NCBI GenBank assembly: GCA_024811115.1
Contig: JAKOGH010000142.1
Span: forward strand, 186,001-250,000
Length of the DNA stretch: 64,000 nt
Direction: 5' to 3'
Source of the DNA: Terana coerulea
Taxonomy: Eukaryota; Basidiomycota; Agaricomycetes; Polyporales; Phanerochaetaceae
The notes beneath the pieces were generated by a model that did no database searches, was not told the DNA's origin, and worked only from the letters and a program-made list of their open reading frames with translations. Below are positions 20,946 to 33,280 of this stretch, piece by piece. Both the position numbers and the translations under genes were made by a program. The stretch's first letter is position 1; each line of letters starts with the position of its first letter.

Positions 20946-23900
20946 TTACAATGCCTCACCAATCGTGCCTTCGTCGCTGTACTGTCTACCGAAGGTACTG
21001 TGACTGGGCTCGCGCTCCAGGCGGGGAGGCGGAAGCGATACGGGGAGATTACTGGAGGACATACTAGCGAGCGTAGGGGGTACGGGGAAGTCTGACAGAC
21101 CCGACATGCGAGAGATGTCCGTATTAGAGGTCATGTAGCTCGAGCGGGCATTCGGGGAAAGGGGGTTAAGAGGGTAGAGCGCGTGGACATCGCGACGGCT
21201 GGAGATTCGAGGAACTCGCTGTCCCGCCTTGCAACAGGGGCCTCTTCAGGAACTCCGTGTCCATGAAGAGATAGGCCAGTAGAAAACCGGTGCGGGGCAT
21301 TGATGATTGGTGGCGTCAACGCTCCTTTGACTTCACCCATCCGGAACACTCCTGGGTAAGATAATAAGTATGAAGTATGAAGAGGACAAACCACTTTTAC
21401 GCACCATTCGATAGGCCTTCATTTAGTGGAGAGAACTCCAAAATGGAGGAGGCTCGCGATGACTCAACATCCTCGGGAATGTTTGTAGCGGGGGAGACAA
21501 AGGACGTGTCTATGGGCAGCCGAAGGGGCGAATCATAGCCGCTCCTAGGGCTAGAACTAGATGGCGAGTTAAAACGTGCAAGCACGACACTTGGAGGCGG
21601 GTCGTCTCGTATAGGACGAGGGCCCCTGAGCCCTCCCTGACGCCTACCCCACATGCTAGGTTCTTCGCCGAGGTCGGCTTGAGAGGTATAGCCTTGTCGT
21701 ATATCCTCCAGGTCTTGGCTCAGTTGGCGAACAAGAGTCGACAATCCGCTCCTGGTACTGCGAGAGCTAACGTCGAACGGAATGCTACCACTGCTGCTCG
21801 GCTTCCGCGAGCGCGAGGGTTGGCTCGGAGCTTCAGAAGGAGCCTGCGCAACATCCTCCAAAATGGAGCTGCTATTGGGGGAAGGCCGGTAGAAGAGGTC
21901 GCGGAAGCGCTCCAGATCGTCGCTCACGTTGAAAGGGCGAGGCGACGCGGGCGGCGACGAGTCATGCGACGTAACACCAGGCGACGAGCCTGAGCCGGAT
22001 GAGTTCCCGAAGTGTGTGCCCAATGCTCCCGAGATATCAGAAACCCTGAAATCAGGCGGGTTCACGTTCTCCATCGGCGACGACGCTACGGTGTGGTTAG
22101 ACAGTACGCCCTCCGAGTTCTGGTGGTTGGCCATCGGGCGTGCGTTGAGGTAGTTGATCGAGTTAAGCCCACTGTTTGAGCGCATCACAGTGTGCATGCG
22201 CACGATGTCATCCACCGCGCTGTCCGGAGACGCCACATCTGCTATCCGAACCGCACCCTCAGCCACCTCATAGTCACTATCACCGTAGTCGCTCGTACCG
22301 AGACCGCTGTCCACGCTCCCCCCTCGCATCGTGCGCATGAGCGCGTCGCCGAACACCAGTTCGCTTGTCCGCTTCGAATCCGAGGCATAGGGATGTGCCG
22401 CCGTTTCCAAAGTCTTGCCCTTCTCTCTGTCGTTGAGGATCACGGTTGGCGTTCGAATGTCAGGAGAGTAACGAATGTCATTAACCGAGAACTCGCTGAC
22501 GTGACCAGGCGTCAGCTCTGCATATATTCGGTTGGCCGCGGGCACATTGAGGACAACAGGCCTGTAGCTGCTTGTCATAGCCAGACGTTGTCGTCGCGTA
22601 CGGGTGACCTGCTTGAGCGTAAGGATGAAGAACTGCTTGTCGGCGTTGGCTGACAAGCTGCTCCTCAGCGGCTCGACTTGTCGCTGAAGGCCCAGTCGCG
22701 TAAGATTCAGGGGACGTAGAGAGGCCGGTGGGCAACACGGGAACATAGCCACTGGCTGTCTGAGCATATGGATGCGCTGGGATGCGAATCGGCTCGCGCC
22801 CTTGGTGTTGCAGAGCATGGTCGTCGGACTGAGTGATCGCGATGCCAACACCTTCAGCAGAGCCAGACAAAGCCGATGGAGTAGGCGATACGCCGTTACG
22901 GTTGAATATGGCTGGTGACGAGGGTCCAATAACGAGGAGAGTGTCACCTTCGGCACGCGTAGCTTCTTCAGCACGGATCTGGTCCTGTAGCCGGATCACC
23001 TTCGTGCCCGGGCTCTGAATCGCATTCTCCATTACATCTCCCTGCTCATTCGGAAGGCGTGAGCGGCCCTTTCTCCCCATTCAACCCGCAGAAAGCAGCA
23101 GCGCTAGCAGCAGTCGACACAACCAGCTTGAACGCTGACTTGCCAATCGACTGATCCCTCTGATGCGTGTAAGGGCTTTCACCGGCTGTATTAGGACCTT
23201 GATCGTAGGTCGACTTGCTCGAGACGGTGTTGCCGACAGAATTGGAATGAGCATGAGAGCGGGTGCGTGACCCGCTGCCAGTCCGCGAGAAGGGTCGGGA
23301 GGACACCATCGACTGTAACGTCCCAAACGCCGTGCCCGATTGCGACTGGGAGCCCGAACGTGTATGGCCCGTGCCGTCCATCGAAGGGCTGTGCACATGG
23401 ATGGTCGGCCGCCTCGTCTGCCTACCGACGAGAGCTCGGTCAGTCAGAGATTCCAGCGCCTTGCGTTCCGCAGATTTGCTCCGCATATGTGCCCTTGGGT
23501 GACCCGCTCCGGCTCCGATAGACTTCGACCTCGCCCTCGACACCGTATTCGCCCGTTTATCTAGGAATGAGCGTGATGCTCGACTTTGCCATTCTTTACG
23601 ATCGGCGTCAAGCTGTCTTCCCTGCTCCAAGACCCTGCATATAGTCAGCTCAGCTGTCAGGAATCGACAATGCAAAGTATACTTACGCTGCTAGAGACGG
23701 TACGGGGCTAGGGAGGGCAAGGTCGTCCAAAGCGAAACTCTTGGGTCTTGGAGGCCTCAAACCAGCACTCGTGCCCGCCTCGGGCTGTGGCTCTGGTGCC
23801 TGGGCTCTCGTAACTTCGACCTTAGGTGCAACTTGCTCCTCCAAGTTCTGCATCGACCTCGCCTTCTTCAGAGCTGCGTGTTGAGCTCCCGGGCCAGGGC

Positions 23901-25132
23901 GTGCTTGCATACTGGTGTTGGGCTCGGGCTGATGACCCGCCAAGATGGGGCTGGGCGGCGGACTCACAATGCGCCCGCTACCGCCACCTTCGACAGAGTC
24001 GACGAGCTTCATCGCAAAGCGAGGGCGCGGAAGAAGGATGGCGTCACACCACGTCTCTGCAGAGAGCCATCGCTGCTTGCCCTTTGGAATAGGGCGCAAG
24101 TTGGGGGTCGACAGGCTCGATTTAAGGAGCGAGTTGCGCGGAGAAGGCTTGAGGTACGCGGGCACTTTCGGCCCTCTCGGGTCGAGGAAGTTTATGCGAG
24201 GAACGATGAGGCGACCCTTGCCCTTGTCTAGAGCGGCTGGAGCGCTTTGGGGTTCTGTAGCTTCAGAAGAGGAGAAAGCATAGGCATATGGATGAGAACG
24301 CATGGAGGTCTTGCTTCTCATTTTCAGGCGCGCCAGGATGCTCCTTGCCTGGAGCGACGAGTAGCGTAGAATAGTACGAATTATAATATTCTTCTTCGTT
24401 GGGGCGACCGAGGGGCCCACTAGTGTTTGCTCGAGGTCGCCCAGGGGTCGAGATCGCGGAAGGGATGGGCAGTGGTGGCTCGGCATCCGACTGCGAACGG
24501 TCTCGCACGAAGTTGTCTGCGGAAGCTGAGAGTCGTAGACTGCGTCGTCCGAAAGTGAAAATGCTGGCTAAGCTCGCGCGCTGTGATGTGGCAGTTTGTT
24601 CACGGCCCGAAGATGGTGAAGATAGAGTATGTGGTGCGGTACGCTCGACTGGCGTAGGTGCATGGCCTATCCCACCGCCCTGGTCGACCGTAGACATGGC
24701 GGGCGGGCGAACCTTGGGGACCTGACGAAGATGGGACTCCCGTGCGTTAGTGTTGCGCCTACTCTTGCCAATTGCTCCCGTCGAGTTGGTGAGCCTCGAT
24801 GCATCTGAAACCGCTCGGCTGCGTGCTCTGTCCTCTGCTGGCGCACTGGCTGCATGCGACGTCCTCTCGCGTCCCGACATGTCCCGCCTCCCATCGTCGT
24901 CCTCTCTAGATATCAACTCGCTCAAGAGCTCGCCCCAGCTGTCACGGTCCTCCCCTTCGTAGAGTTTTGGCGGTGGTTCGTAGGGGCCATTATACGGTAT
25001 GTACCATTCGTCGTCCGGCACTTCCGCTTCTCTGGAGAGTGGTGGGGAGGATCCTGGTTTAGAGGGTCCTGCTCGAGAGGTGAATATGCCGAGACGAGAC
25101 ATGCGAGATGGCGAACTTGTCTGCACGGCCAT
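20946..25132 (-). CDS. long disordered Ser/Pro-rich protein, frame disturbed at several points
   Basis: A run of long open frames on the minus strand shares one style: Ser, Pro, Arg and Gly rich, with an N-terminal VPDDEWYIPYNGPYEPPP block and repeated HPYA motifs (SHPYAYAFSS, IPAHPYAQ, LHPYAQAGHPYA). Clear introns are 23635..23686 (GTAAGT) and 21352..21404 (GTGCGT). At about 24321-24324, 23047-23056, 22568-22580 and somewhere in 21131-21250 the frame changes without a usable intron. At the first three, loss of one base restores a natural-looking reading. It ends IGEAL at 20946. No enzyme domain is visible, and many SRS and RSXS sites suggest phosphorylation. I do not recognise a named family. 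Confidence 0.65.
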
Positions 25133-25740
25133 GCATGTGCCTGAGACGAAATGTTAAGGAGTGTGTGATTGATTATATCAGGAAAGTTTGAAATCTCTGA
25201 CGTTCAAGTCAACATTAGCGCAGTAGGAGGAGGGCAGCCCGTGCATACTACATACATGACATTACGCCACAGTTTAGCGGGGTGGAAGGGGCAGGAAGGG
25301 GCGAGGAGCCGTTGGGAGGAACGCGACCGAGCGTCGCAGCTCGCTTGAGCAAAGTTCCAGATTTTGCCACGTGAAGGTCTCGAAGTCTGATTACCTTTTC
25401 TGGCAAGTCCCTTTGACCTACCGTTTCAAGTTGGTTTCAAAGCTTGTTCTCTCCCACCGCCTCATGCTTCGCTATGCATTCACTCTGGCCACGTATTCTA
25501 TGCACACCACAGAAGCAATATTCAGCAAGGGCCGATGGGACTCTTCAGGTTCAAATTTAACAGGCGACACATGAGCGTGAAGAGCTCTGAGTCTGAGCAA
25601 GTGAAGAAGATGCCCCCGACGTCACATTGTCCCGATACGCTACCGCCGCCGTTCGTCACGATTGGGGCTGGCAACCGTATATAAAGGGTGATTGATGCCC
25701 TCCAGAGCTTGCATCCACCCTCGACCGCCTCACCAGCAAC
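25133..25740. promoter_or_regulatory. divergent upstream region of the disordered gene and MAPEG gene 1
   Basis: The interval separates two head-to-head genes. A consensus TATA box for the MAPEG side lies at 25677-25685. No coding signal was recognised. Confidence 0.5.
25677..25685 (+). promoter_or_regulatory. TATA box of MAPEG gene 1
   Basis: GTATATAAAG lies about 60 nt before the ATG at 25741, a canonical arrangement for a strongly transcribed fungal gene. Confidence 0.65.
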
Positions 25741-26598
25741 ATGGCCATCACTCTCGACAGCCCGCTCGCCCTGTATTCCATTCCTGCGGTATGGGCAACC
25801 GCGTTTTACCCAGCATTTGCCAAGGTACGCATGATACGATATCATACTTATAAGTTTCTGACAGACCGGACATGTGTAGACCGCAAAATTGAGAAGCACA
25901 CTTGATTTCAACAAGTCAGTGGTCGGTTTGGCTCTTTGCCTCAATTGCTAACTTGCTTTTGCTTAGCATCCAGCCCCGCTCAAACACGGAGCGGTTGAAG
26001 AGTGAGGACAAGCTGGAAAAAGCCACGAAGGCCCGTATCCTCCGGATGGAGGGTGCTCATCAAGTAAGAGCATGTTCGTAACCGGGTGTTCAGCGGACTC
26101 ATGTACATTGGTCCCACTAGAACGGCATGGAAAACCTTCCCATTTGGTTCGCTGCAGTGGTCAGTCTGAGCGGACTAGTCCTCCAACCTAGCACTCATCC
26201 ACATATATGCGGTTCAGCTCGCCGGTCACATCGCCGGGCTTCCCCAGCAAACTCTGAACATCTTCTCTGTTGCATAGTACGTACTAATTCTGCTACTGCA
26301 GTGCATCCATTCAAGAGTGCTCTTTAGCGTCGGCATCCGGATCCTGTACAACTACGTCTACTTCAACCAATCTACCGCCACTCAGAGCAATGTGCGGTTA
26401 GTCACACATCCAATTCATTTTGTCGTAGCATAGCTCTGACATACTATGCATAGCTCTGCTGTCTACTTCACTGGGTTGGGTGAGTAGAAGGTCATCAGCT
26501 GAGCTCACACATCTGACTCACCATGTTTATTCCCACTAGCGCTGCCTTTGACCCTCCTCATCAAATCGGCGAACAAGTTGCGCGAACCTGGATGGTAA
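25741..26598 (+). CDS. MAPEG-family membrane protein, copy 1
   Basis: Eight exons (25741..25824, 25880..25914, 25967..26063, 26121..26159, 26218..26276, 26328..26396, 26454..26479, 26540..26598) encode 155 aa. Seen: N-terminal hydrophobic ALYSIPAVWATAFYP, then NIQPRSNTERL, RMEGAHQNGMENLPIW, LAGHIAGLPQQTLN, and RILYNYVYFNQ. The core RxxGAHxNxxEN..P and RxxYxxxY are the MAPEG pattern (glutathione S-transferase/eicosanoid family), with four predicted membrane spans. Fungal members are poorly characterised; glutathione-dependent detoxification is an inference. It is a tandem duplicate of the next gene with identical exon lengths (84, 35, 97, 39, 59, 69, 26, 59). Confidence 0.9.
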
Positions 26599-26981
26599 AG
26601 ATGCTCCAAATGTCTACTGTAACTACAGTGTTGCAGTTTCCCTGTCTATTGAACCAATCTCGATCCATTTTCGGCCATTGGCTATCTGATCCCCTTACAG
26701 CGACATTAAGTCCGGTCTTCTCACTGTGGGCGTGCCTCTCGAGTCTTGTCCCACGCGTTAGAAGTAACTTACCTCTCCTCCGGCAGTAAATCGCTGGCCA
26801 AGCCAGACTGGCTGGTTTGAATATTGCTCCGGGGACCTGTGTGAAACGGAAAGCGCTGTTCGGCAGTAGACCGTGATGAGATGCGCCGACTCGGGGGAAT
26901 TTAGCAGAGGATGCTGTGGGACCAAGTACAAAAGGACTCTCGTGAACGGTGTCTCCCATTTAATCCGACGTCCACGTAACC
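26599..26981. other. intergenic between tandem MAPEG genes
   Basis: 383 nt hold the 3' flank of copy 1 and the promoter of copy 2. I see no additional gene and no strong TATA box. Confidence 0.4.
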
Positions 26982-27843
26982 ATGGCCATCACACTCGATA
27001 GCCCGCTCTCGCTGTACTCCATCCCTGCGGTATGGGCCACCGCGTTCTACCCGTCCTTCGTCAGGGTACGTGTAGCACTGAGCTCCCCTTCTGTTCTCCC
27101 CTGCTCACGTTGGTTTATGTAGTTCATCAAAATGACGAATACGGTTGGCTATAACAAGTCAGTGACCTATGTTTTTTCTGGCATGGTTGTTGAACTCTTC
27201 ATGTAGTGTCCAACCTCGTTCAAACATGGAGCGCTTGAAGACTGAGAAGAAGCTCGACTCAGCAGCAAGCAGCCGCCTTTTGCGCATGATGGGTGCTCAT
27301 GATGTAAGCATCCGCCGGTTCTGTGTCGACCCCTTTCAACCTATAGTGTTCGATTAGAACGGCATGGAGAACCTTCCGATCTGGATTGCGGCGGTGGTAA
27401 GTCTGCGTGTCGTCAATTGGACAGTTGGGCTTGAGTCTTGACGCGCGTTCGCGACTTCAGCTCGCTGGACACATTGCCGGCCTTCCTCACAGTACTTTGA
27501 ACCTGTTCTCCGCCGGATAGTAAGTATATTCCCCGGAGATATGATGTGCATACTCATGTAGAATCTACTTCAGCGTCGGCCTCCGACTTCTGTATAATTA
27601 CGTCTATGTCAACCACACCACGGAATTCCAGAGCAACATTCGGTATGTCTGAATTATTTCGTACCACACTGATCTGCCTCTGATGGTAATTACTTGTAGT
27701 TCTACTATCTACTTTACGGGATTGTGTGAGTTTTCCTAAGCCGAACGTTAACATGTGTAAAACTATACTGAACTCGCTACCCAGCTCTACCTTTGACGCT
27801 TCTGATCAAGTCAGCCAATAAGCTTCGTGAGACGGGCTTCTGA
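26982..27843 (+). CDS. MAPEG-family membrane protein, copy 2
   Basis: Exons 26982..27065, 27123..27157, 27207..27303, 27358..27396, 27461..27519, 27574..27642, 27700..27725 and 27785..27843 give 155 aa. The first 24 residues differ from copy 1 at only one position (ALYS versus SLYS). Conserved blocks are NVQPRSNMERL, RMMGAHDNGMENLPIW, LAGHIAGLPHSTLN, RLLYNYVYVNH and LPLTLLIKSANKLRE. The second exon is the most divergent part. As in copy 1, the MAPEG arginine, asparagine and glutamate positions are present, so there is no sign of inactivation. Membrane location is predicted from the hydrophobic segments. Confidence 0.9.
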
Positions 27844-28527
27844 TCTAGTACATAAGTACCCTCAAGAATATATGTTTCGCGATTTCGAATGAGCTCGTGA
27901 TCACTCGCGCATTTCAGCTTGAGGCCTGAGTTCCACCGGGAAGCCGGGCCGATGCACCGCTCAGCGTCAGGCGTCTAATAATGAGGTCATTCGTTCATGT
28001 CTGCGAGACACGAGAATATTTTGCAAGCTTTTCTCGTCTGGACGTCCCACGCTTCCTGAGTGCTTTCCACCGGGAATCGCGTGAGTTCCCGATGCACCGC
28101 CGGTCAGCGCACGAAGCGCCGTTCTAATAATGAGCGAGGAAACGAGTCATGAGTTTCACGTTCGTCTCGCTGAGCGTGAAATGAAAGGCATACGAGACAC
28201 TATTTTGCTCGAAGCGTCCAGGACGTCCTCACTTTCTCTCCCAACATTCTCCTGAATAAATCGTCGTTATACTCCCGTTATCCTACTTCTATCTACTAGG
28301 CCTCGGCATGGATATCACTACGTCCTCCGCAAGTATATTCAAATGACGAACAAAATGGTCATGTATCATATGCCCTCGAGAGTCGACAGATCGATAGCAT
28401 CCGCGGAGGAGCCGGACCGCCACCTCCTGCTACTGGTACAAAAGCCCAGGTGCACGTATCCCGCGGGGCTGGAAACTAACTGCAACGGCCCTGAACCACC
28501 TCGACGGCACTCAGCCAACCTTCAACA
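27844..28527. other. intergenic with a diverged direct repeat
   Basis: The left part carries a two-unit repeat (see 27931-28240). The right part is the upstream region of the aldo-keto reductase. No coding segment recognised. Confidence 0.4.
27931..28240. repeat. two-unit diverged direct repeat
   Basis: TTCCACCGGGAA starts at 27931 and again at 28065. Both units then share CCCGATGCACCGC or a near copy, TCAGCG, TCTAATAATGAG, CGAGACAC, TATTTTGC and a GGACGTCC-like end. The units are about 134 and 175 bp with several small indels. It could be a decayed mobile element or a local duplication. Confidence 0.6.
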
Positions 28528-29874
28528 ATGGTCGACCAGCCCAAGTTCAAGCTCAACAACGGCGTCGAGATCCCTGCTCTCGGTCTTGGTGAGTTTATAT
28601 GCTGAAACTGGCAGATTTGAGCTGAGAATATCATATGACGTGGGTTAGGTACTTGGCAGTCGAAGCCCGAGGAAGTTACGGCGGCAGTGGAATCCGCATT
28701 GAAGGCGGGATACAGGCATATTGACTGCGCTTGGTGCGTGCCCATAGATTTATTACCTACGTCGTAGCTGAAACGTAAATCTACAGGGCGTACGGCAACG
28801 AGAAGGAAGTTGGTGAAGGAATCCGTCGCTCGGGTGTTCCGCGTTCGGAAATCTTCGTGCGCATACCAGGCGGATATGTCGTGTTCTTCAGGCTAATTTA
28901 GTCATCGCAGATCACCAGCAAGCTCTGGAGTACCCGCCACAACGAAGTCGAAGTAGCACTCGATGAATCTCTCGCAAACCTCGGGACCGACTACCTCGAC
29001 CGTGCGTACGCGACTGCATCCCCGATCGTTTGAACCACACTTCTCACTATCGACGCATTATAGTGTACTTGGTACACTGGCCCATCCACCTGAACCCGAA
29101 GGGCAACCACCCTAACTTCCCCACGCTCCCTGACGGCAAGCGTGATATTATACATGACTGGCCGGTCTCCAAGACATGGGAACAGATGGAGGCCGTCTAC
29201 AAGAAGGGTACGTTCGATCGCAGCTGCTGACATACAATCTGAACTGAAGTATCGACGGCAGGTAAGGTTCGCGCCATTGGTGTATCCAACTCTTCCGAGA
29301 AGATTCTCGAGCAACTCCTCACAACAGCGACTGTCGTCCCCGCTGTCGACCAACTCGAGATCCACTTGTACAACCCCCAGCACGAGCTCAATGACTACTT
29401 GAAGTCTAAGGGCATCCTCCCGCAAGCGTACTCGCCCCTGGGCTCGACAGGCTCGCCGCTGCTCCAGGATGAGACTGCGTCCTCGATCGCACAGAAGCAC
29501 GGACTGCAGCCCGCGGACGTCCTGCTCGGATATATCGTGGCAAAGGGTTATGTCGTGCTACCCAAGTCCGTCACAGCCTCTCGCATTGAGGCTAACCTAA
29601 AGGGCACCATCGCTGCGGCGAAGACGTTGACAAAGGAGGACATCGAGGCGCTGGACGGGGTCGCAGCTGCAGGCAAGCAGAAGCGGTACGTTTTGCTGGC
29701 AAAGCGTCGTTACTCTCGCGTACTGACATACTTTCTTGTACTCAAGACTGATCACACCTCCATGGGGTACGTTCTTCTTCGGTATAGCTCGTTGGACAGT
29801 TGCTGACGGCGTAACACACAGGCGTCGATCTCGGCTTCAGGAACTGGCCCGGCCAAACCCCTTTGGTCTTGTGA
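28528..29874 (+). CDS. aldo-keto reductase (NADPH-dependent, glycerol dehydrogenase/xylose reductase-like)
   Basis: Several short introns interrupt a protein of about 320 aa starting [23 protein letters not shown]. The AKR catalytic tetrad is visible: Asp in [15 protein letters not shown], Tyr in the same block, Lys in ITSKLW, and His in YLVHWPI. Cofactor-binding features include [20 protein letters not shown] and [16 protein letters not shown]. These enzymes reduce aldehydes or sugars to alcohols with NADPH in the cytosol. The last two exons read LITPPWG and [16 protein letters not shown], joined across an intron ending at 29821, with the stop at 29872. Close relatives are yeast Gcy1/Ypr1 and fungal glycerol dehydrogenases. 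Substrate cannot be read from sequence. Confidence 0.93.
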
Positions 29875-32800
29875 TTTGGCGTAGGTATTTGAGACGGTCA
29901 CTGGAAATAAATGTATCATGTAGATCGCGGAATGTAACCGTTCGTGGAAAATCTTCGCAAGATCACAGTCACACAAGTCTTCCAAGTACTTCCATCCTTT
30001 CCTCACGGTGTCAGTGTAATAGCTTGGCCGTCACTAAAATCTTCCTCATTTGGGTGTGAGGCTGCCGCTTTTGGTGCAGCAAAGGCGCTTGGCTTTGTTT
30101 GGCCTATGTTTAGCGCGTTGATCCACGCCGGCAAGGGCTTTCGAAGCACTGACAGGGCAGCCTCAAACATATATAAGGCGTCGGTTGAGCATGGCGGTCA
30201 CTTATATCAAGCGTCCCCCGCTCGTCCCCCGAACCTGCTGTACGAAACGCACGTGCTGCCCCGCAGTCGCAGCCATACACAAGCCCCGGGCTTGCAGACG
30301 GAGCAGACACATGCGCACAGACACTGGGTACATCGCAAGCTGCCACCACAACTTAGTCAATTCAGAATATGCGAACCAAATGCAGAACCAAGTTCAAGCG
30401 TCCGAAGCTTACAAAGGAGGCTGCGATGGTTAAACGTTAAGCAAGACCGTCGCTAGTAGAGATCACGTACTACAACGGCGTCCATGACAAGGCGCAACTT
30501 GCAAGAAATCATCCATAGTGGCTACGTCAGCTGCAGTCCCTGCCGTACACGGAGAGCTCAGGCATCACCCAGCTTGTTTATCCGCGCCACAAAACGTCGA
30601 ATCAGGAGTGGGGCGAGCCGTGCCCACTCGGACCTTCATCCCAATCATGTGGCAGTCTTTGCAAGCGTCAACTCGGTGTTTGAATCATGTTTCTCGCCAG
30701 CCGATATCAGTCAGTCGGTTAGAGTGCAAGCGGCATGACCTCGGGCTGCAGAACCTAGCTACTTCACCTTACGCAGGATACCGTGACAATTTCATCATGT
30801 CTCATTCCGCATGACCAACTTTACGTTAGTTGCTGTCTCATAGAGCGAGCTATCACGGAGTCCAACACCCAGCAAGCGACCGGAGAAGAGTTCTCCGATG
30901 TCAGCGCCGCTCACAATCTTCAGGCCAGACGAACGGTGGCCGGCCATAGTTCTCCAAACTCGAAGCGAGTTCCAGTCGGGAGTCCAGCGTGTCCTGCTGA
31001 CAGACGCAAAGCCCAGCTACAACAGGCGCACCGACTTTCGCAAGCAAAAGATACTTGAATGCAACTCTAGTGGTCAAGCTTTGGCGACTTACGTGGCGGC
31101 GCTTTGGAGACATCTTATGTTCAAGCATGTCATCGTCAATCAAGGTACACAGCCTGCGGCGGTCCAACGGTCATTGGGTGAGACCTTGACGCATGGCAAG
31201 CCCGCCAGTCCGCCGAGCTTGTAGAAGTTTAATCAGCAGTCACACTCAACTCGGAATACGACCAGACTAAGGCTCATCCTGTTTACCCATTGACAAAGCA
31301 TCCAAGCAGATGAAGCACAGCCAACTTTCAGCGCTCCAGCCTAGACCTCGACTCATCATCGCGAGAAACGATGAGAGTAGAGTGACGTAGCTAGAGACTA
31401 CTAGAAATTCCAGAAATTCCGTCTCATGACAGTGATTCAGCAACTACGTACCTAACAGGCAGTCTTCGTCATAAACGAAGGCTCGGTGACGCCTCGATAG
31501 AGCGCACAGCGCTGCTATACAGGAACTGTCGCATGATGCTCGCTGCTGCGTGCAGGACGCTAGAGTGCGATCTATAGTGCAGATGAGTTACTTCTTGCAT
31601 TGAAAAAGTAGATGACGAACACGTTTTCTGAGCACAGCTGCATTGCAAGCATATGAAAGCACAGTGGATGGCGTGAAGCTGCAGCACGACTGCGACACAA
31701 GTACTTGGCTTGCTTGCGAGTACACCGCCGCGCAGCAGGAGTCTATCTGCGAGCGATGCGCTCGAGAGCAAGCGAAGACTGCCCCAAGGGCGACGAGCTC
31801 TGGCGGACAGTACGGGTCGGCCCGAGAAGCGTATCACTGCGGCCGACCCAAGAAGGATGATTCATGAAGTGGCCGGATGATATGAGCCGGTCCAGACGAG
31901 AGAATACGGTACAGCGTGCGACTAATGCTCCTTGTCTTGTCGCTGAAGCTCGATGACCCTATTCCCATCTTCTCCTCGGGAGATCAGCAGACGACCGTTT
32001 TGGTCGTCTGGGGAGCGGGTGTCCGGGCACGCTTTACGACATGAGACCCCCTCACCCAACCTGGCATTCATGAAGAGCGTTTCGCAGGGCGGCCGACGGA
32101 CATTGATCATGCGAGCTGGGAGGCATGCGCGTTGCGGGTGGGGGAAATGAGCCTGTCCATGTAGCGCAGAGATTGTTGCCATGTCCTCGTTACACTCGTT
32201 ACACGTTGGACGTCGGGACTTCGGCCACAGACCTAACCAAAAGCTTTACAAGTCTGTCGCCGAGAGGTCGAAATCGGCGACAGGCGGACGTAACATCACT
32301 TGCTAGTTAATTTGCGAGCCTATCGCAAGTCAGACCGGTGCAAAAGGTGCAATTTTCGGCGGGGACTGAATACATACAACTGAACTGGAGGACCCTGTCC
32401 TGAATGCTCTAGCTATATACCCAGCTACAGCTAGCTCTGCCGTGTCCGCGTCGACGCTGACTCTAGCCTAAGTACAGACAGTTGTGGTCATGGGACGCCT
32501 GGATTCTCCGAGCGAAGGCATCGTGGGAAGTTCGTCCACCAGGCGTTGGACAGAGAGCCATAAGCAGCAGTCATTTGGGGGAGTTGTGGGGCCCACAGGA
32601 CCGGGGAATGTTTCCACAGCCATATTTGCGCAGTGTACGTTGTGGCAGAGGCCGGGATACCCAGATGGGGATCGGTTTGGCGAGCGGAGCTAACCGTCAC
32701 GTGGGTAGGGATCAGTTCGTCTGATGCGCCACCAGTCGGCGAGGCAAACTAGCGACCAAATAATTATTGCAAACCTCCATGTGGGCTCTGTGGCGGTTTG

Positions 32801-33280
32801 CCAGAGGCCGCCATGTTTGAATCGCATTTTTCAAGGCATTCTCTGGCAAGTAACAGCTCAGTTACTGTAAATCGAATACTGTTAACCAAACGGATTCAGA
32901 CGGAGCGCACACCGCGGCTCAACTCAGAACAATGGGATTCTGAGAGATGGCGTTTCTTGCCTCGCCGTGAACACGTTTCCTCGGTCCTAAATGAAGATTA
33001 TCAGAGCCCTCGCTCCGAGGTCACGTCTATCGTTGTGATGTATTATCGCTTGACTTCTGTACTTCCAGATTGTGATGACCTCAGCAAAGGGTGCCATAGG
33101 TTTCCCCTGGTTGTCCCGTCCCATTAAGGACCGCCCAGTGATGGTCCTATAAAGCTTTAGGCCTGAGCTTCTCTACGTCCTCTCCCGTCTGGACTCGGTC
33201 GCTGCAGCCGCTCTACGCTCGCCCACCACCAGCAGCGAAGACGACCCTCCCTTCCATACCATCTGCCGCCACCGTTCGCC
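29875..33280. other. gene-poor 3.4 kb
   Basis: Only short, motif-free frames occur on both strands. Two compact hairpins are visible: CAGACGACC arms around a 5-nt loop near 31988-32010, and CTGTCGCCG arms around 12 nt near 32245-32283. The last 150 nt are the promoter of the next gene. Old mobile DNA is possible but nothing diagnostic is preserved. Confidence 0.4.
33148..33153 (+). promoter_or_regulatory. TATA box of the MTEY disordered gene
   Basis: TATAAA lies about 130 nt upstream of the ATG at 33281. Confidence 0.5.
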
